Origin: UMGS621 sp964468815
Lineage (GTDB): Bacteria; Bacillota; Clostridia; Christensenellales; Borkfalkiaceae
Length of the DNA: 35,995 nt
Direction: 5' to 3'
Assembly (NCBI GenBank): GCA_964468815.1
Contig: CAYXWN010000017.1
Span: 1-35,995 of the forward strand
Part shown: positions 1-8,634 of the stretch, piece by piece
Position numbering within the stretch: the stretch's first letter is position 1
How the letters are laid out: every line of letters begins with the position of its first letter
Program-made: the position numbers and the translations under genes
The notes under the pieces: model-generated
The model's input: only the letters and a program-made list of their open reading frames with translations
Told to the model about the DNA's origin: nothing
The model's database searches: none

Positions 1-750
1 ATAACTTCTTTCATTTTAGGTTCGGATAAAGAATTTTTCGACGGTATCTCGCCCGAAATGCAAAAGCAATTTTTTGACGATTGTACGGAATTTTTCGCGG
101 AACGTTACAGAAAAGAAAACGTCGTATCCGCAGTCGTTCATTTGGACGAAATCACGCCGCATTTGCATTTTAATCTGATGCCCGTAACGTACGGAAGATT
201 ATGCGCGAAAGAACTTTTCGACCGCACCGCTTTAAGAGAATTGCAAATGGATTTTTACGAAATCGTCGGCAGAAAATACGGCTTAAAGCGCGGTAAGGAA
301 GGCAGCACGGCGAAGCATCTGGATACGGTCGCTTTCAAGACGAAAAAGATGACGGAAGCCGCCGAGACGAAAATTCGCGAAGCCGAAGAAGCGCAAACCG
401 CGGCAAAACCTGTAAGAGAATTGCTTGAAAGTTACGAATCCGCAAAATCTGAAAAGATTCCCTTTTCGGGAAAGAAAAAGGAAACGGAAATCATCGCTTT
501 AAGGATGAAAAACAGCGAACTCGAAAAGCGAAACAACGTTCTTGCCAAAGATAACGGCGATTTTTATGACGAACTGAAAAAGAAAGAAAAAACGGCAACG
601 CTCAACGAAGGCGCGGTAAAACTTTTGGAGAAATTACTCGAATACGCGCCGGAAGAACTCGCCGCCGCAAAACAAGCCGCGAACGCAAGACGGGAACAAG
701 AACGGAATCGTAAAAGAATCCACGCAAACAACAATTTTAACGGTAAATAA
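1..750 (+). CDS. MobV-family relaxase (plasmid recombination/mobilization enzyme), 5' end cut off by window
   Basis: The open frame runs from base 1 with no start, so the true N-terminus lies outside the window; 249 residues are visible. It carries the MobV signature H-x-D-E-x2-P-H-x-H (HLDEITPHLH, bases about 139-168), the metal-binding site of the Pre/Mob relaxases that nick oriT for conjugative mobilization. The last ~150 residues are Lys/Glu-rich and likely coiled coil, as usual for the C-terminus of this family. The stop lies in the loop of a 10-bp inverted repeat (733-742/752-761). With the tRNA-Gln 3' end 600 bp downstream, this suggests the end of an integrated mobilizable element. 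Family call is strong; whether the element is still active cannot be judged here. Confidence 0.88.
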   Translation: MTSFILGSDKEFFDGISPEMQKQFFDDCTEFFAERYRKENVVSAVVHLDEITPHLHFNLMPVTYGRLCAKELFDRTALRELQMDFYEIVGRKYGLKRGKEGSTAKHLDTVAFKTKKMTEAAETKIREAEEAQTAAKPVRELLESYESAKSEKIPFSGKKKETEIIALRMKNSELEKRNNVLAKDNGDFYDELKKKEKTATLNEGAVKLLEKLLEYAPEELAAAKQAANARREQERNRKRIHANNNFNGK

Positions 751-761
751 TCGTTAAAATT
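733..761. repeat. Inverted repeat around the relaxase stop codon
   Basis: AATTTTAACG (733-742) and CGTTAAAATT (752-761) are perfect 10-bp arms around a 9-nt loop holding the TAA stop. It is AT-rich with no T-tract, so it is either a weak terminator/mRNA end structure or a protein site. Confidence 0.45.
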
Positions 762-905
762 TACCAAACGAAACGTAAGAGTCGGCATTTTATAAGAGCG
801 AAAATAAACGCCAAACGTGATGAAATAAGACGAAGTAAGTCCGACCGGTTTCGCAATTCGCATTCATGCGAGGCTGAGAAAAAATTTAGAAAAGGAGCCA
901 TAAAA

Positions 906-1224
906 ATGAAAAACACAAGACTAAACGAATAACTGCTCGGAGGGGAAAATCACGAGAATACGCAAAGAGAAAGAAAACAATTCAGGTGTTTCCGATTCTC
1001 AATTGGAATCGTTGGCGCGGGTATTGTTGCCCGCAATCAGAGAATATCTTTCGTCGGAGGAGGGACGAAAAGATTATGCCGAATGGCAAGCGAACAAGGC
1101 TGAAAAAGCCGCATTACAACTTAATAAAAAATCTAAACGTAAAAACAGTTCCGCTGACGACAACGGAACCTTGCTTTCCAGAATAATGCAGAAGCAAGAC
1201 AAAAAGTTTGCCGAACTTTTATAA
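906..1224 (+). pseudogene. Decayed small ORF of the mobile element (nonsense plus frameshift)
   Basis: An ATG at 906 has a strong Shine-Dalgarno (AAGGAG at about 893-898) but reads only eight codons (MKNTRLNE) before TAA at 930. Past that stop the same frame continues sensibly (LLGGENHENTQRE) to about 975. The protein-like sequence then continues in frame +1 as SGVSDSQLESLARVLLP and on to a stop at 1222-1224. The simplest reading is one ancestral gene of about 100 residues, hit by a CAA-to-TAA type change and an indel near 950-985. Otherwise only a TTG at 1003 could start the last 73 residues, and I see no good ribosome site for it. Small charged ORFs of this kind accompany MobV elements; I do not know the function. 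Confidence 0.5.
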
Positions 1225-1233
1225 AACGGCAAA

Positions 1234-1271
1234 GGCAGGCGGGATTTCCTCTCGTCTGCCTTTTCTTTTTT
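1234..1271 (+). terminator. Rho-independent terminator of the mobile-element module
   Basis: An 11-bp stem (1234-1244 with 1250-1260, two G-U pairs) has loop TTTCC and is followed by a T-rich tail TTTTCTTTTTT. It closes the rightward module just before the tRNA gene. Confidence 0.85.
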
Positions 1272-1350
1272 AGAATTTATTTAATTCCGTTAAATAAAGA
1301 AATAATCCGAACGATTTCCTTATCGGGAAAAAGTTCGAATTATTACAATT

Positions 1351-1424
1351 TGGCTGGGGTAGCTGGATTCGAACCAACGATGACGGAGTCAGAGTCCGTA
1401 GCCTTACCGCTTGGCGATACCCCA
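1351..1424 (-). tRNA. tRNA-Gln (anticodon CTG)
   Basis: On the minus strand the gene begins TGGGGTATCGCC and ends TACCCCAGCCA, so CCA is encoded. The acceptor stem TGGGGTA/TACCCCA is perfect. The D-loop has AAGCGGTAAGG, the anticodon stem is ACGGA/TCCGT with loop CTCTGAC (anticodon CTG), and the T-loop is GGTTCGAATCC. The length is 74 nt. The 3' end faces the mobile-element module at 1-1271, the usual orientation when an element has integrated into a tRNA 3' end. Confidence 0.95.
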
Positions 1425-1455
1425 ATATACGCGTTTTTCGCAAAACATCTTATTT

Positions 1456-1484
1456 AGTATAACAAATATATCTTTTTTTTTCAA
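1456..1484 (-). promoter_or_regulatory. Promoter of tRNA-Gln
   Basis: Minus strand: -35 TTGAAA (1479-1484), 17-bp spacer, -10 TATACT (1456-1461). This puts the start about 25-30 bases before the tRNA. Confidence 0.75.
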
Positions 1485-1560
1485 GTATTTGAAACACTTT
1501 TTTTGTGAATTTTCAGCGAATTTTCATTTTTCACCGTACGAACGAAAAAACGCGTAACGT

Positions 1561-2532
1561 TCAAATCGTCAACCGAAACAACAGAAAAAGCAACGGAATG
1601 GTAACGACGGATAAAATCGTCGTCAAAAGTACCGTCGCGGACGCGGAATGGGCGTTTCCGCCGAATTGCTCGGAAAACAACACCGTACTCGTGGCGGACG
1701 GCATTGCAAGCCCGAAAAAGAGTGTGGATTTGACGAGCGAAGTCAAGGGTAACGGCAAAAGGAGCGCGATGGCCGACAGCGGCATAACAATCAGTTTGAA
1801 CGCCGCGGTTATATAGACCGTTCCGTCCGCGAATATTTCTCTCCGTTTCATTTCGGAAAGGCGAATTCCCAACACGATCATAGATAAAGGCGTAACCGCA
1901 TTTCCCAACAAATCAAAGGAAAAAAGCAATTTATCCGTCAATATCTGCGCATACGTGCCTGCCGAAAACAGTTTGGAAAGCGGTTGCTTTAACAACAAAA
2001 ACAACGGCAAGCAAACAACGAGCGCGATGGTAGCCGGATTCAAAAGCGCGCGCGAGAGTTTCACGTGCTGCCGATCCCCCGTCAAAAGAGCGACGCCGAC
2101 CGTCCAACTCATAAAGTTAAACACGGCGACGAGAACCGCGCCGTAAATCAGCGTTTCGGGCGAATCGGGAAACAACGACTGCAAAAAAGGCAATCCCATA
2201 AAGCCGCAATTCCCAAACACCGAGGCGAACTGCACGACGCGATAACGGGAATCCTCTTTTTTGCGGAACACAAGCCAAACGATTAAAATCATCAACAAAT
2301 GCGCGAGAACCGTAAGCCCTGCAACGATCAAAAGATTCACCGCTATTTCGGAAGAATACGCCGTTTTTTGAAAACTCATAAAGGTCAACATCGGCTGACA
2401 GACGTATAAAAGCAATGCGGAAAGCCCCTTTGCGAGGGACTCCGGGATCATCTTCAACCGAGCGAGAAGATAGCCGGGAACAATCAAAAGAACCAACGAA
2501 AAAACGCTTACAAATACGTTGAAAAATTCCAT
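1561..2532 (-). CDS. AEC (auxin efflux carrier) family transporter
   Basis: This is a 323-residue polytopic membrane protein with about ten hydrophobic segments in the AEC arrangement. The N-terminus reads like the family, with a GYLLARLKMIP stretch, then LLLYVCQPMLTF, the conserved Asn/Pro-rich first half. A second half begins near residue 170, after a charged loop. Family members export small organic acids or similar anions; the substrate here cannot be read from sequence. It follows the exonuclease gene with a 10-base gap and a good Shine-Dalgarno (AAAGGAGC) overlapping that gene's stop, so the two are co-transcribed. Only a weak stem (AACG/CGTT plus T-run) is visible after its stop. Confidence 0.85.
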   Translation of the reverse strand: MEFFNVFVSVFSLVLLIVPGYLLARLKMIPESLAKGLSALLLYVCQPMLTFMSFQKTAYSSEIAVNLLIVAGLTVLAHLLMILIVWLVFRKKEDSRYRVVQFASVFGNCGFMGLPFLQSLFPDSPETLIYGAVLVAVFNFMSWTVGVALLTGDRQHVKLSRALLNPATIALVVCLPLFLLLKQPLSKLFSAGTYAQILTDKLLFSFDLLGNAVTPLSMIVLGIRLSEMKRREIFADGTVYITAAFKLIVMPLSAIALLLPLPLTSLVKSTLFFGLAMPSATSTVLFSEQFGGNAHSASATVLLTTILSVVTIPLLFLLFRLTI

Positions 2533-2542
2533 ACGCGCTCCT

Positions 2543-3136
2543 TTACAGATAGCGAGAAAAGAGCGAACCGATCTCGTCGTAACGGTCGCAAGCGGTATTC
2601 ATTGCCAAATAAAGCGCGGCGGTATCGTAACGCGCGTCGTGACACCCTGCGTAAACAGAAAACAAATCCGCGGTTTTCCTCGTAACGTCGTACGGGTACA
2701 ATCCCAAAAAAGAGCAAAGTTCTTCCAACTTGGGAAATTTCAACCGAACGCCGTCCGAACGCTTTAATTTGCAAATGGGCGTAAAGCCGCGCATGGAGCA
2801 ATAAACTTCTTTATAAGAAAACGCGCGACAACACGCGGCAAATTCCGCCTGCATAAAAGTAAGGTCAAAGGGCGCGTTATGCGCGATCAACAAATCGGCA
2901 GAAGAAAAATCCGCTTGAATCTCGTCGATTTTATCGTTAAACCGCGCGCCGCCCGACAAAACGGCGAGCCGTTCGGGCGAAAAACCATGTACGAAAAGCG
3001 CGCCCGGCTCTACGTAAGGAACAGAAAAGAAGAAATTTTTCGCCGCGACTTCCGCCTTATTTTGCATAACGTAACTCAGTTGACAGATTTTACCCGGCGC
3101 CAACCCGGTCGTTTCGGTATCAAAAAATAATATCAT
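2543..3136 (-). CDS. DEDDh 3'-5' exonuclease (DNA polymerase III epsilon-like)
   Basis: The motifs of the DnaQ/epsilon exonuclease fold are present. Exo I is FFDTETTG at the N-terminus, Exo II is IAHNAPFDLTFM, and Exo III is HDARYDTAAL with the His of the DEDDh type. It is stand-alone, with no polymerase or helicase fusion, so it likely trims DNA or RNA 3' ends in repair or turnover. I chose the ATG at 3136 (MILFFDTET) over an upstream TTG at 3157, because the TTG would lie in the stem of the preceding terminator. No Shine-Dalgarno precedes the ATG; the 12 bases before it are TATTATTATAAT, which look like a -10 region. The gene is 197 residues and is linked to the transporter downstream. Confidence 0.85.
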   Translation of the reverse strand: MILFFDTETTGLAPGKICQLSYVMQNKAEVAAKNFFFSVPYVEPGALFVHGFSPERLAVLSGGARFNDKIDEIQADFSSADLLIAHNAPFDLTFMQAEFAACCRAFSYKEVYCSMRGFTPICKLKRSDGVRLKFPKLEELCSFLGLYPYDVTRKTADLFSVYAGCHDARYDTAALYLAMNTACDRYDEIGSLFSRYL

Positions 3137-3148
3137 ATTATAATAATA

Positions 3149-3178
3149 AAAGGACAAAACGCTACGGCTTTGTCCTTT
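3149..3178 (-). terminator. Terminator-like hairpin after the foldase lipoprotein gene
   Basis: Perfect 10-bp arms (AAAGGACAAA/TTTGTCCTTT) enclose a 10-nt loop and are followed on the minus strand by a TATTATTATAAT tail. The exonuclease start codon lies only 12 nt past the stem, so termination must be partial or the next gene must be separately initiated. Confidence 0.7.
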
Positions 3179-3194
3179 CCTTTTTCAGTTAAAC

Positions 3195-5105
3195 TTAACC
3201 GAGTAAATCGGAAAATCTATCCTTATAAACGGTTACGCCCTTATCCGCAAGATAATCACCGTCATCGTTTTTAAACGACTTGATGATTGATTCTTTCGTT
3301 TCGTTCAGTTTATTCGATACGATCGTAGAAACATAAGCCTGCTGTAAGGTGTAAAGGTAAGATTCCTTTTCCTCGTAATCCTTGATATTGGCAATCATAT
3401 CCGCGTAGTACGCGTCAAGCGAATCGAAGCCGTCAGCTTCGCCCGTCGCAACGAGGTAATCCCACAACGTGGAATAGCCGCTGTTGACGGTAACGGTTTC
3501 GGAATAGAACATTACGTGATAGCCGTAATCCGTTCCGACAACCTTGTAATTGCCCAATTTGCCGTTCGTGATAAGATCAATCGCCGCTTCGGTAAACTCC
3601 GCCACGTATTTATCCGATCCGTTGTAACGTGCTTTCGGATAAACGACGTACCCTTGATAGGTATTCAACGAACCGGGATCGCCGGAGAATGCAAACATCA
3701 AATCTTGAATACGGTTGCGGAATTCCTTGGTATCCGCTTCGGCAACCGTTTCGGTTACGTCGCGATAATACTTTTCGGAAGAAGTACCCGTAACCGTTTT
3801 GCCGTAGAGATAATCGTCCATATAAGCGATAAACTCATCTAAGCCGAAACGCTTCAAATAGGTAATTTCATATTCTTCCGTATATTCGTCGTCTTCTTTT
3901 TCGGGCTTGTCCGCTTCGTTCAACCAAGCAACGTCCCCTTGGAAGGAAAGAGCCTTTTCCGCCAACGCGTAATCACCCGTAAAGCACTTGTTGTCGTAAT
4001 CGAAATCATAACCTGCCGTGATCCAGCTCGAACGGAGATCGGTCACCGTCGTCTTAGCCAAAATCGCGTTGCGCTGTTTTTGAACTTCCGCCTTATCCGT
4101 CGCTTCGATCGCCTTGATCTCCGCTTCTTGATAAGAATCGACGGACAACAAGAGGTTATACACGTAGCCGTAGCCGCTGTACGGATTGTAAACGACGGGG
4201 CTGGTAAGCGACGCACTGCCTAACGCGGATTCGTAATCGGTCTGAGAAGTACCTTTCTGCGCTTCGTACATTTCCGCATAATTGTCGGCAAGCGTCTGCG
4301 CGTTCAACTTGCTCATGATCTCTTCTTTTACGTAGTTCTCGTAATTTTCGACAAGGAAACTCTCGTAATTGGATTTCAGCGTGCTCTTGTAGAATTCGCT
4401 GTCTTTAATATCGCTCTTCGCAAAGTCGAAATCACTCCCCAAAAGCCCTTGGTTTTGGAGATATTTCAACGCGCGGTTGTATGCGTTCTTTCTGGTGACG
4501 GATTCGTTGCCGTCCTCGTCCTTATCCGAACGAATCCCCGTCTGAATATACTCGTTCCAATCGTCCATACCGAGTTCTTTTTCGTAATTCGCGGCGTCCG
4601 TCGGAGCGGTTCTGGTTTCACCCGTCGTTTCTTCGGTTTCCGCGTGCTCGTGATCGTGGAGATTGTCAAAATTGTCGATCAAGCCGTTGATGGACTGAAT
4701 CGTATTGTAAAGCGCTTCCGTCTTTTCCTCTTCGTCCAAATAATTCTCCGCTTGATACAATTCCGCACCCGTAAGGTTCTTTCCCTCGGTCTTGTTGAAC
4801 GTACGGCACGCTTCCTGCACGAGGATTCTCGCTTCTACGAGATTGTCGAAGATCATTTGGAACACGTTTGCAGCCGTATATCCGTAATTCTGCACGTAAT
4901 AATAACCGTAGCTCATATAAGCCCAGTACATATCTTTCTTATAAATTTTCTCCTCCGGAGCGCTTTCGTCCGTCTTGACGACGGCGACAACCTGATTCAT
5001 ATCTCTCACGTTGTTCACGCTGACCAGATCGCAACCGCCGAACACGGACGCCGTCATTACAAGCGCCAGAATCACGGTTACAACGGATATAATCTTTTTC
5101 TTCAT
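3195..5105 (-). CDS. PrsA/SurA-like foldase lipoprotein (parvulin-type, divergent)
   Basis: A lipoprotein signal peptide has a KKK n-region, a hydrophobic core and lipobox VFGGC (Cys25), so it is anchored outside the membrane. The next part resembles SurA/PrsA N-terminal chaperone domains (KKDMYWAYM...), followed by a long acidic helical section. Near residues 480-550 a parvulin-like stretch is visible: FAFSGDPGSLNTYQGYVV, then an acidic linker, then VGTDYGYHVMFY, matching the end of PpiC domains. It is 636 residues, about twice a usual PrsA. It sits right after mfd, a common place for prsA in Clostridia, and has its own promoter and Shine-Dalgarno (AAGGAG at 5112-5117). Probable role: folding of exported proteins. 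Catalytic PPIase activity is uncertain. Confidence 0.75.
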   Translation of the reverse strand: MKKKIISVVTVILALVMTASVFGGCDLVSVNNVRDMNQVVAVVKTDESAPEEKIYKKDMYWAYMSYGYYYVQNYGYTAANVFQMIFDNLVEARILVQEACRTFNKTEGKNLTGAELYQAENYLDEEEKTEALYNTIQSINGLIDNFDNLHDHEHAETEETTGETRTAPTDAANYEKELGMDDWNEYIQTGIRSDKDEDGNESVTRKNAYNRALKYLQNQGLLGSDFDFAKSDIKDSEFYKSTLKSNYESFLVENYENYVKEEIMSKLNAQTLADNYAEMYEAQKGTSQTDYESALGSASLTSPVVYNPYSGYGYVYNLLLSVDSYQEAEIKAIEATDKAEVQKQRNAILAKTTVTDLRSSWITAGYDFDYDNKCFTGDYALAEKALSFQGDVAWLNEADKPEKEDDEYTEEYEITYLKRFGLDEFIAYMDDYLYGKTVTGTSSEKYYRDVTETVAEADTKEFRNRIQDLMFAFSGDPGSLNTYQGYVVYPKARYNGSDKYVAEFTEAAIDLITNGKLGNYKVVGTDYGYHVMFYSETVTVNSGYSTLWDYLVATGEADGFDSLDAYYADMIANIKDYEEKESYLYTLQQAYVSTIVSNKLNETKESIIKSFKNDDGDYLADKGVTVYKDRFSDLLG

Positions 5106-5145
5106 TGATAACTCCTTCGATCGGTAAATATTCAGATACTTAGAT

Positions 5146-5174
5146 ATTATAGCTTATTTGAAAACAAATTGCAA
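5146..5174 (-). promoter_or_regulatory. Promoter of the foldase lipoprotein gene
   Basis: Minus strand: -35 TTGCAA (5169-5174), 17-bp spacer, -10 TATAAT (5146-5151). It lies entirely between the mfd stop and the lipoprotein start, giving this gene independent expression. Confidence 0.8.
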
Positions 5175-5183
5175 TTCAATTCG

Positions 5184-8100
5184 TCAACTTTTTTCCGCTT
5201 TTTTTCTAAAAGAGGACGGAATTGACAAAAAATCAGACAAAAGAGCCAACATTTCGCCCGCATCCTTGTCCCCAGAAGCAAATTCCAACGTAGGGCGCAC
5301 CGCAGCCGTTGCCTTGACAAACCCTTTATAGCGATCCATCGCGTCGTGCAACAAGACGTTGCCGAACCGCTCGATCGAATCGAACGCAAGCGTGGCAACG
5401 TTCCGATCCACGATAACTTCCTCGCAACCGATCTCCTCCGCCATCGCTTTGACTTCGGCGATAGAAATCAAATTTTCCACCTCTAAGGGAAGTTCTCCGT
5501 AAAGATCGGCAAGGGCATTCACGACGCGCGTGCGATCGGCGACGTTGCGAATTTCCGCAATTTCTTTGTACGCGTCCATTCTCCCGGCGGAATTTTCGAT
5601 ATACCCCTCCGGAATATAGGCGGAAACGCGGATATCCAACTGCACGTTTTTCGTCGGTTTTTCTCCCAATTCTTCTTTTAACAACTTGGAATACAGTTCG
5701 TACCCGACTTTATCCATATGCCCGTGCTGCTCTTTGCCTAAAACGTTCCCTGCGCCGCGGATTTCCAGATCGCGCATGGCGATTTTAAATCCGCTGCCCA
5801 TTTCCGTAAATTCCATGATCGCAGTCAATCGCTTATAAGCCGTTTCGCTCAGCACTTTATCGCGCTTAAACGTAAAATACGCGTGCGCCAAGCGATTGCT
5901 TCTCCCCACGCGCCCCTTTAACTGATAGAGCGTGGAAAGCCCCAACCGATCGGCGTCGATCACGATAAGAGTATTCGCGCGCGGCAAATCTACTCCGTTT
6001 TCAATAATGGTGGTGGAGATCAAAACGTCCGTTTTTCCCTCGTAAAACTCCTCGATATGGCTTTCCAACTTTTTCTCTTCCATCTGCCCGTGCACGACGG
6101 TAAGCCCCGCCTCCGGCACGATATCCTTGATCTTCTTGGCGAACGTATAAATCGACTCCACTCGATTATAGAGAATAAACGCTTGTCCGCCGCGAGAGAG
6201 TTCGCGCAAAACGGCGTCCCGAATCAAGCCGTCCGTTTCTTCCGTCACGTAAGTTTGAACGGGAATCCGCTCGCGCGGAGGCGTATTGATGGTACTGATA
6301 TCGCGAATCCCGGACAACGACATATGCAGCGTACGCGGAATGGGTGTCGCGGTCATCGTGAGCGTATCGACGTTGTTCTTTAACAACTTGATTTTTTCCT
6401 TATGCTCGACGCCGAACCGCTGTTCTTCGTCTAAAATCAACAATCCCAAATCGCGAAACGCGACGTCCTTGGAAAGAAGCCGATGCGTACCGACGATCAA
6501 GTCGATTTTTCCCTCTTTTAACCGTTTTAAGATCTCCGTTTGTTGCGCGTCGCTCTTAAAACGATTGACTACGGCGATCTCCACGCCGAAATCGGCAAAC
6601 CGCCGAACCGCGGTATTGTAATGTTGTTGAGATAAAATCGTGGTAGGCGCAAGCAACGCAACCTGCTTATGGTTGACGATCGCGCGGAACGCCGCGCGGA
6701 ACGCGACTTCCGTCTTTCCGAAGCCGACGTCTCCGCAAAGAAGACGGTCCATCACCTTTTCGCTGCACATATCCTCTTTAATCTCCTCGGCGGAGCGCAG
6801 TTGATCGTCCGTCGGATCGAACGAGAACGCGTCCTCGAAGAGATTTTGCATTGCAGAATCTTCTTCAAACCGAAAGCCCTTTTTCTCCGCTCGCAAGCGG
6901 TAAAGTTCTTTCAAATCGAAAGACATCTTCCGAATACTTTCCCGCGCCTTTTGCTTAGCGCGTTCAAAATCCTTGCCTCCGATCTTGGAAAGCGAGGGTT
7001 TTTTATCGCCGCCGAGATAACGGGACAGTACGTCCATCTGCTCGACGGGTACGTACAAAATATCTCCGCCGGCATATTCCACCGCGATATAGTCCTTTGT
7101 TCCGTACGAAGTGGAAATTCGCTTCGTTCCGCGCACGATACCGATTCCGTGCACCTCGTGTACGGCGATATCGCCTACCTCGGGCGCGTTAAAGAACTCG
7201 CTGCGGCTCTTTCTGATCTTCTTTTTCGTTTCCTTGCGCGCGTAAATATCGCCGCTTCCGATCACGACGAGTTTAGCGTCGTGATAAATAAGACCGCTGT
7301 CTAATTCGTCCGTCAAAAGCAAAACGCCGTTTTCGGCAGGGCGGTCGATGACGGACGGGATTCCTTCGTCGGACAGTTCTCCCGAAAGCGCGCGTGCACG
7401 CTCGTAATTGCCCGTACAAACCGCCACGCGATAGCCGTTAAACGTCCAATTGCCGATATCCTCTTTCAAAACGTCCATTTTCATGCGGTAACGCGGCAAA
7501 GCGGACGAACTGATCGTAAAGGTGTTTAACGGATTGAAAAAGGGAATCGCGGTCGTCAACGTCTGCACGGCGAGCGTGCGCTTTGCGGTCAACGTCGCCA
7601 GGACCTCGTTCCGATCGGCATACTGCCGCAACGCAAAGGTAAACGCCTCGCCCCGTTCCGCCATGCCCAAATAGCGTTCGGTATGTTCTTTCACCAAGCG
7701 GTCGAACGTTTCCGCCAAACGCTTCGGTTCGTCGAACACGACGGTGGTTTCCGCAGAAAGATAGTCGAACGGATCGGCAGTCGTATTCACCAAAAGGGGC
7801 ATTAACGTCCCGAAATCGCAAGAACGTCCGTTAACGAGCGCTTCCGTCAACTCTTCCGCACGCACGCGAACGCGTGCCGCCGTCTCTGCGTTTTTATGCC
7901 GACGCGTTTCTGCTTTCAATTCCGCAACAAGGTCGGGAATCTCTCTTTTATCCACAAAAACGTCCGTTGCCGGCGGAACGAACAGCCGATCCGCATAGCC
8001 GATCCCCTCGCGCGTTTCGGCGTCGATATGCTTGATCGTTTCCACCTCGTCGCCGAAAAAGTCAATGCGCCAAGGATTGTCGTCACCGATCGGGAACAAG

Positions 8101-8621
8101 TCCAAAATATCGCCGCGCAATGCGAACGTCCCTTGTCCTTCTAAGAAATCGCCCCGTACGTACCCCATACCGCACAGCACCGAGGCGATCGCTTTCAAAT
8201 CGTAACTGCCGCCCTTTTTCAACGCCAACGTCTTTAATTCCGCCGGGAACAGTTGCATGAGCGCGTCCGGCGTGGTTACGACGAAATCCGCCCCTGCTTT
8301 TATTTCGCAAAGCGCGGAAATCCGTTTATATAAACTAAACTTAGAAAAAGCGCGTTTATCCAGCAAAACGTCGTCCTTTGCATAGAGTTTGACCGTTTTT
8401 CTGCCCGAAAGCCCCTTTACCTCTTCCGCGGCGCGCTCCATCGTCAAAGCGTCCGCAACGACGAACAAAACAGGGCCGCGCAGCATGGAAGCGACGTGGC
8501 ATTTTTCGGAAAAGGACAAGTTAAAAACCGCCGACGGGATTCCGCGGCGGACGGATTCGGCAATCTCCGTAAACGGATTGCCCAACGATTCGGGTTTTAA
8601 GAGTTCTTTCAACATAAGCAT
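5184..8621 (-). CDS. mfd: Transcription-repair coupling factor Mfd
   Basis: Mfd removes RNA polymerase stalled at DNA lesions and recruits UvrA. The 1145-residue protein has the full layout. A UvrB-like N-terminal part runs to about residue 350. A CarD-like RNA-polymerase interaction domain lies at about 478-550 (EVGDIAVHEVHGIG). The translocase has Walker A GDVGFGKT (630-637) and Walker B DEEQ (731-734), and later holds the helicase motifs TATPIPRTL and GRVGRS. A C-terminal TRCF domain begins near 1000. The open frame extends upstream into pth, but ATG 8621 gives the family N-terminus; AAAGGGG at the pth stop is a rather distant ribosome site. The gene follows pth by 13 bases, the standard pth-mfd pair. 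Confidence 0.97.
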   Translation of the reverse strand: MLMLKELLKPESLGNPFTEIAESVRRGIPSAVFNLSFSEKCHVASMLRGPVLFVVADALTMERAAEEVKGLSGRKTVKLYAKDDVLLDKRAFSKFSLYKRISALCEIKAGADFVVTTPDALMQLFPAELKTLALKKGGSYDLKAIASVLCGMGYVRGDFLEGQGTFALRGDILDLFPIGDDNPWRIDFFGDEVETIKHIDAETREGIGYADRLFVPPATDVFVDKREIPDLVAELKAETRRHKNAETAARVRVRAEELTEALVNGRSCDFGTLMPLLVNTTADPFDYLSAETTVVFDEPKRLAETFDRLVKEHTERYLGMAERGEAFTFALRQYADRNEVLATLTAKRTLAVQTLTTAIPFFNPLNTFTISSSALPRYRMKMDVLKEDIGNWTFNGYRVAVCTGNYERARALSGELSDEGIPSVIDRPAENGVLLLTDELDSGLIYHDAKLVVIGSGDIYARKETKKKIRKSRSEFFNAPEVGDIAVHEVHGIGIVRGTKRISTSYGTKDYIAVEYAGGDILYVPVEQMDVLSRYLGGDKKPSLSKIGGKDFERAKQKARESIRKMSFDLKELYRLRAEKKGFRFEEDSAMQNLFEDAFSFDPTDDQLRSAEEIKEDMCSEKVMDRLLCGDVGFGKTEVAFRAAFRAIVNHKQVALLAPTTILSQQHYNTAVRRFADFGVEIAVVNRFKSDAQQTEILKRLKEGKIDLIVGTHRLLSKDVAFRDLGLLILDEEQRFGVEHKEKIKLLKNNVDTLTMTATPIPRTLHMSLSGIRDISTINTPPRERIPVQTYVTEETDGLIRDAVLRELSRGGQAFILYNRVESIYTFAKKIKDIVPEAGLTVVHGQMEEKKLESHIEEFYEGKTDVLISTTIIENGVDLPRANTLIVIDADRLGLSTLYQLKGRVGRSNRLAHAYFTFKRDKVLSETAYKRLTAIMEFTEMGSGFKIAMRDLEIRGAGNVLGKEQHGHMDKVGYELYSKLLKEELGEKPTKNVQLDIRVSAYIPEGYIENSAGRMDAYKEIAEIRNVADRTRVVNALADLYGELPLEVENLISIAEVKAMAEEIGCEEVIVDRNVATLAFDSIERFGNVLLHDAMDRYKGFVKATAAVRPTLEFASGDKDAGEMLALLSDFLSIPSSFRKKAEKS

Positions 8622-8634
8622 AAAAACGCAAAGG

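Noticed and set aside
986..1186. Alternative 66-residue frame in the mobile-element module
   Set aside because: The +1 frame there has the more protein-like sequence (SDSQLESLARVLLPAIREY); this one is a shadow.
4449..5108. 219-residue open frame on the plus strand opposite the foldase lipoprotein
   Set aside because: It is an antisense shadow of a clear lipoprotein gene; the translated sequence is Arg/Val/Ile-rich with no family resemblance.
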